Below, one piece after another: positions 13,177 to 18,971 of a stretch of 18,971 nucleotides of DNA (within the stretch, counting starts at the first letter, position 1; every line of letters starts with the position of its first letter). Position numbers and translations under genes: made by a program. The notes beneath the pieces were generated by a model. The model was not told the DNA's origin, searched no databases, and was given only the letters and a program-made list of their open reading frames with translations. Source of the stretch: Vulcanimicrobiota bacterium (lineage in GTDB: Bacteria > Vulcanimicrobiota > Vulcanimicrobiia > Vulcanimicrobiales > Vulcanimicrobiaceae); assembly GCA_019245995.1 (NCBI GenBank), contig JAFAQW010000073.1, positions 1 to 18,971 of the forward strand, read 5' to 3'.

Positions 13177-15224
13177 GCTGGCAGCGCGTTCGGTTCGATC
13201 TCTTCGATGACCTCGGCCGGCGCCAGCACGATCTCGTTGGGCAACTCTCCGAACGCAAACACGTTGGCGCGCACTCCGGAGCGGATCAAAAAATCCGCGA
13301 GCGGTGCGCGCAGCGCCGCCGTGCAGACCACTGCGGCCCGATCGCGCGGCGTGCGCGCCGCGTACGCCGCGATGCGGGCGCGCAGCGCGACGGCCGTGCC
13401 CGGTTCCGGTCCGGCCGCATCGGGACGGCACCACGCCGCGATCAGTTGCCGTTCGTACGCCGCGTCGAAGACGATCGGTTCGAGTTGCCCGGCGCCGCGG
13501 CGGCGCAACAGGTCCGCGACGATGGCGCGGCGGGCCGCCTCGGCCAGTTCGCGCGGATCGTGCGTGTGCGCTTCCAGCATCGCCTCCAACACCGCGACGG
13601 GATCGCGCGGCCACGCGCCCTCGCGCAAGAGCAGCACGAACGCTCGATGCAACGCCGCAAACGGTAGGCCGTCGGCGCCGATCTCCTTCACCAGCGCGGG
13701 GACGCTGGAGCGCAAGTGTTCCAGCAGCGTCTGCAGCTCTTGCCGGCCGACGAGGTGCGCCGCGTGCGTTCTCGAGACTTCTGCTAAGTGCGAGCCGAGC
13801 ACCGAGATCGGATCGAAGACGAGCGCGCCCGAATTTGCGGCGCGTTCGCGCAGCTCGGCGGCGATCCACGCGCTGGGCAGGCCGTAGACCGGTTCGGGTT
13901 CGATCGCGACGTGGAGCGGTTCCAGCACGGCCGCATCCGCGACGGCCAAGAAACGATCCAGTTCCAGCCGTCCCGTCCCCGCCAAACGGTCGCGCACCCG
14001 AATGCCGTAGCTGCGTGGATCTCGCGTGAGGTCGTCGCGCAGGCGCACGCCCGGCAAGACCACGCCGATGTCGGCCGCAAGCGCGCGGCGCACTTCGCCG
14101 ATGCGATCGAGCAGCGCGTCGCAGAGCGGCGGAGCGAGCAACGCCGCCAAATCCGCCCCGATCTCGATTGCCACGGCGTCCACGCCCACCAAGCTGAGGG
14201 CGAGCTCGGGCCGGCGCATCGCGTGACGTTTTCCGCGCTCTCGGTTTTCGCGCGCTTCGCGCTCGCTCCGCGCACGGCTGTGCTGCGCGGCCTGCGCGAC
14301 GGCGAACGCGCTCCCCGCCAGCACCAAAAAGAGCGGCCGCGGCAACGCCGGCACGAACGCGAGCACCACGAGCAAACCGCCCGCGCCGCGCAGCACGTCG
14401 GGACGCGTAAAGAGTTGCGTCGCGAGATCGGCGCCCAGCGCGCCCTCCGAAGCCACGCGCGTCACCATCATGCCCATGGCGGTGGAGATCAGGAACGCAG
14501 GCAGCGTCGTCACCAAGGCGTTTCCGATGGAGAGCAACGCAAAGGTGTTGAGCGCGTCGAGGGGCGAGAGCGCGCGATACGCGACGCCCACGGCGACGCC
14601 GCCGATGAGGTTGAGCGCCACGATCACGAGCGCCGCGACGGCGTCGCCCTTGATGAACTTTCCGGCCCCGTCCATCGCCCCGTAGAAGTCCGCCTCGCGC
14701 TGGACCGCCTCGCGCTTGCGTCGCGCGCCCTCGGCGTCGAGCGCGCCCGCGTGAACGTCGGCGTCGATCGCCATCTGCTTTCCCGGCATCGCATCCAGCG
14801 TGAATCGCGCCGCGACTTCGGCGACGCGCTGCGATCCGCTCGCGATGACGACGAACTGAATCGTGATCAAGATCGCAAAGACGATCAGGCCGACGACAAG
14901 GTTGCCGCGGACGACGAACGCGCCAAAGGCCGGAATGATGCTGCCCACGGCACCCGGGGTCGCGCCGTCGGTGAGTATGAGACGCGTCGCCGATACGTCG
15001 AGCGCGAGGCGAAAGAGCGTCGCCACCAAGAGCGCAGGCGCAAAGGCGGAGAACTCCAAGGGATTCTCGACGGTTACCGACAGCAGCAACACCAGCGCCG
15101 AGCCGAACACGTTGAGTCCCAGCAACAGATCGAGCAGCGGCGGCGGCAGCGGCACGATGAGGATGGCAACGATGGCGAGGAGCACGCCCGCAAAGGCGTA
15201 CACGGCGCCCCGGTGGGCGTTCAT
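13167..15224 (-). CDS. flhA: Flagellar export gate protein FlhA
   Basis: FlhA is the nonameric export-gate subunit of the flagellar type III secretion system and couples proton flow to export. The protein has 685 residues. The N-terminal half has about eight membrane segments and the family signature FRLALDVSATRLIL (71-84). The cytoplasmic loop reads RFTLDAMPGKQMAIDAD (140-156) and QREADFYGAMDG (175-186). The QREADFYGAMDG form is flagellar and differs from virulence SctV proteins. The key Asp of FIKGDAVA is kept (D194). The usual IGDGL motif reads IGNAL (233-237), so a conserved Asp is Asn here. The C-terminal soluble domain from about 320 binds chaperone-substrate complexes. Its ATG overlaps the flhB stop (ATGA), and its end overlaps the symporter start. 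Confidence 0.95.
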   Translation of the reverse strand: MNAHRGAVYAFAGVLLAIVAILIVPLPPPLLDLLLGLNVFGSALVLLLSVTVENPLEFSAFAPALLVATLFRLALDVSATRLILTDGATPGAVGSIIPAFGAFVVRGNLVVGLIVFAILITIQFVVIASGSQRVAEVAARFTLDAMPGKQMAIDADVHAGALDAEGARRKREAVQREADFYGAMDGAGKFIKGDAVAALVIVALNLIGGVAVGVAYRALSPLDALNTFALLSIGNALVTTLPAFLISTAMGMMVTRVASEGALGADLATQLFTRPDVLRGAGGLLVVLAFVPALPRPLFLVLAGSAFAVAQAAQHSRARSEREARENRERGKRHAMRRPELALSLVGVDAVAIEIGADLAALLAPPLCDALLDRIGEVRRALAADIGVVLPGVRLRDDLTRDPRSYGIRVRDRLAGTGRLELDRFLAVADAAVLEPLHVAIEPEPVYGLPSAWIAAELRERAANSGALVFDPISVLGSHLAEVSRTHAAHLVGRQELQTLLEHLRSSVPALVKEIGADGLPFAALHRAFVLLLREGAWPRDPVAVLEAMLEAHTHDPRELAEAARRAIVADLLRRRGAGQLEPIVFDAAYERQLIAAWCRPDAAGPEPGTAVALRARIAAYAARTPRDRAAVVCTAALRAPLADFLIRSGVRANVFAFGELPNEIVLAPAEVIEEIEPNALPACT

Positions 15225-16228
15225 GCGTCGCGTTTCAACTCGCGAGCGAGCGCCACCACGACCTCGGCGACGGCGACGTAGTGCGCCTGCGCGATCGGTT
15301 CTCCGGCGCGCACGTCGCGATAGAGCGCCCGCGCCAGCGCAACGTTTTCGACGACGGGAATTCCGTGGCGCACCGCCGCCTCACGCACGCGCACGGCAAA
15401 CGCGTCGAGCGCGCGGATCAGCACGCGCGGCACCGCAACGGCGGGCGGCCGGTACTCCAACGCAACCGCGACGTGCCGCGGGTTGGTGACGACGAAGGCC
15501 GCCTCTTTTATGCGCGCCACGCCGCCGCGTAGCAATGCGCGATGCAGCGCTCGCCGGCGTCCGCGCGTAGTCGCATCGCCTTCTTCTTCCTTGATCTCCC
15601 GCTTGCGCTCGTCGAAGGTCATGCGCAGCTTGCGCAGCCACACATTGCGCGCAGCGCCATACTCCCCGGCTGCGAAGAGGAGCCCGACGGCGACGCACGC
15701 ACCCGCGATCGCCTGCGCCGCCTTCCCGACGTGCACCGCCACCGCCGGCATGGAAGGCACTTCAATCATGCCGCCGGCGTGCGCTCCCACGATTGGCACG
15801 ATGGCGGCGCCGGCAACCGCGAATGCGACGACTGCGCGCACGCCGCCGTCCAGCGTCTCCCGCGAGGCGAGCCGCCGGACTCCCTGCGCGATGTCGAGCC
15901 GTTCGAACTTCGGCGTCACCGGGACCACGGTCAGCGCGCCGGCCTGCGCGACCGCCGCGAGCACGCCGCCTGCGGCCGCGCATGCAACGCAAACGAACGT
16001 GAGGGCAACGATCAACCACTCCGACGGCGGCGCGACGAGCTGCGACGCAGCAAGCGTGATCTGCCGGCGCGCGATCGCACCGAGCAACGGCGCCGCACCG
16101 GCGAACGCGAGCGACGCCACGGCGAAGGAAAGATTGGCCGCCAGCTGTCCCGAGCGCGCCACGTTGCCCTCGCGGCGCGCCTTGCGGATGCGATACGGTG
16201 TCGCTTCGAACGGCTTCTCGTCGGCCAT
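15221..16228 (-). CDS. flhB: Flagellar export switch protein FlhB
   Basis: FlhB controls the change from rod/hook to filament export. The protein has 335 residues with the N-terminal motif EATPYRIRKARREGNVARSGQ (a form of TPKKLREAREKGQVARS) and four membrane segments between about 30 and 190. A cytoplasmic linker rich in charge (RKREIKEEEGD) follows. The C-terminal domain normally cleaves itself at N-PTH; here the site reads NPRH (N249-P250-R251-H252). I chose the ATG at 16228; a TTG directly before it would add one residue. It lies 16 bases after the fliR stop, and its TGA overlaps the flhA ATG by four bases. Confidence 0.95.
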   Translation of the reverse strand: MADEKPFEATPYRIRKARREGNVARSGQLAANLSFAVASLAFAGAAPLLGAIARRQITLAASQLVAPPSEWLIVALTFVCVACAAAGGVLAAVAQAGALTVVPVTPKFERLDIAQGVRRLASRETLDGGVRAVVAFAVAGAAIVPIVGAHAGGMIEVPSMPAVAVHVGKAAQAIAGACVAVGLLFAAGEYGAARNVWLRKLRMTFDERKREIKEEEGDATTRGRRRALHRALLRGGVARIKEAAFVVTNPRHVAVALEYRPPAVAVPRVLIRALDAFAVRVREAAVRHGIPVVENVALARALYRDVRAGEPIAQAHYVAVAEVVVALARELKRDA

Positions 16229-16244
16229 CAACGCTTCGTCGCGT

Positions 16245-16955
16245 TCACGGCACGAGATCGGGTGCGCCGAGGCGAGGTAATCGCGCCGCGATCGACGGCA
16301 CCGTGAGCGCGGTGATCACCAACGCGGCCGCGAATGCCAACGGAAACGCCAGCGTCACGCTGCCGAAACGCGGTACGACGCGGGCCAGCGCGCCGACGGC
16401 GATCTGAACGACGAGGGCGACGCCGATCGCGGGGCCCGCGATGTCGGCGGCGATGCGAACGAACGACGTGAAGAACTGCGCGGCAAACGACGCCCAGCCC
16501 GCCGCACTTACCGTTCCGCCGCACGGGATACGCTCGAAACTGCGCGCGAAGTTCAGCAGCACGATGCGATAGGCGCCGGAGAGGAAGAACGCGCCGGTAC
16601 ATGCGAGCGACCAGACGCGACCGAAACCGCTCGGTGCCACGAGCGTGACGGTGGGTGCGATCGCCCGGACGCCGACGAAATCGTCGACGGCGCGGCCCGC
16701 CGCGTACGCGGCGTCGTAGAGCAGCGACGCGGCCATGCCGAGTGCGCTGCCGATCGCAAACTCGAGGGCGAGCGCCAACAGCGTGGCGGCGCCGCCCGAA
16801 GGCGGCGAGGCGACGATCCGCGCATGCGCGAGCGCAACGGTCAACAACAGGGCGAAACCGGCGCGCAGCGGCGGCGGCACGCTCGGATGGGAAAAGCCCG
16901 GCGCGCGGAAGACGAAGCCCGCGCAGCGGGCCAAGATCAACAGCGACGCTACCAC
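16245..16955 (-). CDS. fliR: Flagellar export apparatus protein FliR
   Basis: FliR joins FliP and FliQ in the helical export-gate core. The protein has 236 residues, somewhat shorter than the common 255-260, with about six hydrophobic segments. Family features include ILARCAGFVFRAPGFSHPSV at the N-terminus, the GRAVDDFVGVR segment after the second helix region, and the C-terminal VGALARVVPRFGSVTLAFPL. The start is GTG at 16955, inside the end of fliQ (7-base overlap), so translation is probably coupled. flhB follows after 16 bases. Confidence 0.9.
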   Translation of the reverse strand: MVASLLILARCAGFVFRAPGFSHPSVPPPLRAGFALLLTVALAHARIVASPPSGGAATLLALALEFAIGSALGMAASLLYDAAYAAGRAVDDFVGVRAIAPTVTLVAPSGFGRVWSLACTGAFFLSGAYRIVLLNFARSFERIPCGGTVSAAGWASFAAQFFTSFVRIAADIAGPAIGVALVVQIAVGALARVVPRFGSVTLAFPLAFAAALVITALTVPSIAARLPRLGAPDLVP

Positions 16956-17218
16956 GGCGCGGTAAGCGGAACGATCGCGGTCAGGGCGTGATCGAACAGC
17001 GCCGCGAGCAGGTGCATGGCGGTCTTACCGAAGAGCGCGACCATCAGCCCTACGGTCATCGCCTTGGGTAGCAGCGTCAGCGTCTGCTCTTGCACTTGCG
17101 TGGCCGCTTGTGCGACCGCGACGACCGCGCCGACCAGCGAGGCCGCGACGAGCACGGGTAGCGCGATGATGGCCGTGGTGATCAGAGCGTCGTGCACGAG
17201 GGCGTCGAGCGCGTCCAC
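16949..17218 (-). CDS. fliQ: Flagellar export apparatus protein FliQ
   Basis: FliQ is a small double-spanning subunit of the FliPQR gate. The 89-residue length is standard. Two hydrophobic hairpin helices (about 12-38 and 52-75) flank the conserved loop QAATQVQEQTLTLLPKA. The start is GTG at 17218; a second GTG at codon 9 is possible. No clear Shine-Dalgarno is seen. Two small hairpins occupy the 35 bases upstream, between metF and this gene. Confidence 0.92.
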   Translation of the reverse strand: MDALDALVHDALITTAIIALPVLVAASLVGAVVAVAQAATQVQEQTLTLLPKAMTVGLMVALFGKTAMHLLAALFDHALTAIVPLTAPW

Positions 17219-17223
17219 GCCGT

Positions 17224-17250
17224 CGAGCGTACGCGCTCGCCGTTACGGCG
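17224..17250 (-). other. Two adjacent small hairpins between metF and fliQ
   Basis: CGAGCG (17224-17229) pairs with CGCTCG (17234-17239) around a TACG loop. CGCCG (17238-17242) pairs with CGGCG (17246-17250) around a TTA loop. They fill most of the metF-fliQ spacer directly before the fliQ start. No U-tract follows on the minus strand, so a classical terminator is unlikely. RNA processing, or shielding of the fliQ start, is possible. Confidence 0.35.
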
Positions 17251-17253
17251 ATG

Positions 17254-18153
17254 TTAGCGCGATGTTGTTGAGAAGGCGGGGCGCCAGGCGCTCGCGGCGA
17301 GCAGCGCGGAGACGATGGCCCGCGTTGCCGGCGAACGATTCAACGTGTAAAAGTGAATTCCCGGAACGCCGGCATGCAGCAGTTCCAACGCCTGCATCGA
17401 GGCGAATGCGACGCCGAGATCTTCGACGGACTTCGTATCGTCTTTGCGCGCCTCCATCTCGACGCGCAGTTTCGGTGGAATCGTCGCACCGCACATCGCG
17501 ACGAACCGCTGAATCTGACCGAAGTTCGTGATCGGCATCAACCCGGGCAGAATCGGCACGTCCACGCCCGACGCCTGAGCCTGGCGCGCGAACCGCAAGA
17601 ACTGCTCGTTGTCGAAGAAGAGCTGCGAAACGAGGAAATCGGCGCCCGCCGCCGCCTTCGCCTTGAGGTGACGCAGATCGTCTTCCACGCTCGCCGCCTC
17701 GGGGTGCTTCTCCGGATAGCACGCCGCCCCGATGCAAAACGAATAGTTCCGCCGCAACATCGCGATCAACTCGTCGGCGTGCGCGAAGCCTCCCGGAGCC
17801 GGAACGAAGGGCGCGCCCGGCGGCGGGTCGCCCCGCAACGCCAGAACGTTTTCGATTCCGCTGCGCGCGAGGTCATCGAAGAGATCTCGCAGCGCGGAAC
17901 GATCGGCGCCGACGCAGGTGACGTGCGCCACAACGGTGAGCCCGATCTCCTGCTGGATCTGCTTCGCGAGCGCGACGGTACGCGTCCGCGTCGATCCCCC
18001 GGCGCCGTAGGTGATGGAAACGAAGGCAGGCCGCAGCGGCGCGAGCGCGGCGATCGTCTCAAAGAGTTGCCGCGAGCCGGCGTCGTCCTTCGGCGGAAAG
18101 AACTCGAACGAAAAAAACGGGCGCTGTGTCGCCAGCGCGGTGCTGATTCTCAC
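17254..18153 (-). CDS. metF: 5,10-Methylenetetrahydrofolate reductase
   Basis: MetF reduces 5,10-methylene-THF to 5-methyl-THF with FAD, supplying methyl groups for methionine synthesis. The protein has 299 residues, the normal bacterial length. Conserved elements are FFSFEFFPPK (13-22, catalytic E17), FVSITYGAGGST, LALRGDPP (104-111, D109), SQLFFDNEQF (176-185, Q177) and LPGLMPI. I chose the GTG at 18153, 15 bases after the fliP stop, because it stands just before the conserved strand. A much longer open frame upstream is the shadow of fliP. No Shine-Dalgarno is evident. It is placed between fliP and fliQ, on the same strand and closely spaced, though it has no known flagellar role. Confidence 0.95.
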   Translation of the reverse strand: MRISTALATQRPFFSFEFFPPKDDAGSRQLFETIAALAPLRPAFVSITYGAGGSTRTRTVALAKQIQQEIGLTVVAHVTCVGADRSALRDLFDDLARSGIENVLALRGDPPPGAPFVPAPGGFAHADELIAMLRRNYSFCIGAACYPEKHPEAASVEDDLRHLKAKAAAGADFLVSQLFFDNEQFLRFARQAQASGVDVPILPGLMPITNFGQIQRFVAMCGATIPPKLRVEMEARKDDTKSVEDLGVAFASMQALELLHAGVPGIHFYTLNRSPATRAIVSALLAASAWRPAFSTTSR

Positions 18154-18167
18154 GTCAGCGGCAAGCG

Positions 18168-18824
18168 TTATCGAAAGCTGGCGGCGACGCCTCCGCAGAG
18201 CAATGCCCAGCCGTCCACCATGACGAAGAGCAGCAGCTTCACGGGCAGTGAAACGACGGGCGGGCTCAGCATCATCATGCCGAGGCCCATCAGCATCGAG
18301 GCGACGGCCAAGTCGATCGCCACGAAGGGCAGATAGAGCGCGAAGCCGATGGCGAACGCGCTGCGTAACTCGCCGACGACGAACGCGGGCGCGAGGACGC
18401 GCAGCGACACGCCGCGGTTCCCAGGGCGCTCGTGCGCGATGCGCTCGAACAGCGCGACGTCGCTGCGGCGCGTCTGGCGCGTCATGAAGCCGCGGAGGGG
18501 CACCAGCGCTCGCGCGAGCGCTTGCGACGCCGCGATTTTGCCGTGGGCATACGGCTCGACGGCATCGCGGCGGATTTGCTGCGCCGTCGGCGCCATGACC
18601 ACGAGCGTCAACACGAGCGCCAGACCGGTCAAAACGGCGTTGGGCGGTAGCGCGGACGCGCCAATCGCAGATCGAACCAGCGAAAGGACGACGACGATGC
18701 GAACGAACGACGTGCACATGATCAGCACGAGGGGCACCAACGATAGCAGCGTCAGACCGAGGAGAACGTCCAGGGGAGTGGTCGCGTGACGATTGGCCGC
18801 GCCAAAGATTTCTTCAAACGGCAT
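18168..18824 (-). CDS. fliP: Flagellar export apparatus protein FliP
   Basis: FliP forms the pentameric core of the export gate. The protein has 218 residues. Motifs are MCTSFVRIVVVLSLVRSAIG (36-55), PPNAVLTGLALVLTL, LRGFMTRQTRRSDVALFERI, VGELRSAFAIGF and GLGMMMLSPP, ending in KLLLFVMVDGWALL. These are all standard for FliP/SctR. Many flagellar FliP proteins have about 245 residues with a cleavable signal peptide; here the mature-like sequence begins almost at the start, and only eight bases separate the ATG from the fliN stop. No fliO lies between fliN and fliP. Confidence 0.95.
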   Translation of the reverse strand: MPFEEIFGAANRHATTPLDVLLGLTLLSLVPLVLIMCTSFVRIVVVLSLVRSAIGASALPPNAVLTGLALVLTLVVMAPTAQQIRRDAVEPYAHGKIAASQALARALVPLRGFMTRQTRRSDVALFERIAHERPGNRGVSLRVLAPAFVVGELRSAFAIGFALYLPFVAIDLAVASMLMGLGMMMLSPPVVSLPVKLLLFVMVDGWALLCGGVAASFR

Positions 18825-18832
18825 CGAGAGGA

Positions 18833-18971
18833 TTAGGGACGGGCCAGTTCGGTGATACGCAGTCCGAAATTTTCCTCGACCGCGACGATCTCACCGCGCG
18901 CGATGGGCCGGTCGTTGACGAGCAGCGTCACGGGGCCATCAATGGAACGATCGAGCTCCACGACGGAACCC
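18833..18971 (-). CDS. fliN: Flagellar motor switch protein FliN, C-terminal end (partial)
   Basis: The reverse strand from 18970 encodes 45 residues before a TAA at 18835-18833, including VVELDRSIDGPVTLLVNDRP and ARGEIVAVEENFGLRITEL. This is the C-terminal half of a SpoA domain, as found in FliN, FliM and SctQ. FliN is the most likely because its C-terminus normally ends just after this segment and it often precedes fliP. The rest is beyond the right edge. The protein would form part of the C-ring that switches rotation and docks export substrates. Confidence 0.85.
   Translation of the reverse strand, partial: GSVVELDRSIDGPVTLLVNDRPIARGEIVAVEENFGLRITELARP

Noticed and set aside
13177..13869. 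N-terminal extension of the symporter
   Set aside because: The frame reads through flhA in another phase; the added residues are Arg-rich and unlike any SSS N-terminus.
10228..15281. Other long plus-strand open frames (10228-11574, 11587-13005, 13788-15281)
   Set aside because: They mirror secD, the symporter and flhA and consist mainly of Arg, Glu, His and Gln.
18154..18717. N-terminal extension of MetF
   Set aside because: It is the shadow of fliP; MetF has its full family length from the GTG at 18153.
13167..18971. Virulence-type (non-flagellar) type III secretion cluster
   Set aside because: FlhA has the flagellar QREADFYGAMDG loop and the set fliN-fliP-fliQ-fliR-flhB-flhA follows flagellar order apart from metF; no needle or secretin gene is visible.

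Overview
The window is GC-rich and almost fully coding: 16 genes, the last one cut by the right edge, with no RNA gene, CRISPR array or transposase gene seen. A flagellar export gate, SecDF and a secreted lipoprotein-like enzyme point to a motile, probably diderm bacterium. The gene mix and the style of the proteins remind me of uncultured lineages such as Eremiobacterota (WPS-2). That placement is an inference from memory and was not tested.

Left part (1-3778, minus strand): sdhA and sdhB, the two catalytic subunits of a succinate dehydrogenase/fumarate reductase, follow a zinc-ribbon SAM methyltransferase. SdhB carries an additional cysteine in its third iron-sulfur motif and a C-terminal tail like that of HdrC. 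Together these suggest the SdhABE(F) type, whose membrane-anchoring subunits would lie just beyond base 1.

Middle (3857-6534, plus strand): two hydrolases run divergently from the methyltransferase. One is a clostripain-like (C11) cysteine peptidase without a signal peptide. The other is an exported phospholipase C/acid phosphatase-type phosphoesterase.

Right part (6541-18971, minus strand): one long, tightly packed array reads fliN (partial) - fliP - metF - fliQ - fliR - flhB - flhA - SSS symporter - secD - secF - HIRAN/RecQ-like helicase. Most junctions overlap or are separated by fewer than 40 bases, so much of it is probably one transcript. It joins the flagellar type III export gate, the Sec accessory motor, a sodium/solute symporter and a one-carbon enzyme. 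Odd points are metF between fliP and fliQ, NPRH instead of NPTH in FlhB, Asn in place of a conserved Asp in FlhA, a FliP without signal peptide, and a long charged tail on SecF. A 143-base palindromic repeat lies, apparently in frame, inside the helicase gene.

I found no convincing novel defence or mobile system. The most unusual items are the palindromic element, the altered export-gate residues and the mixed operon.
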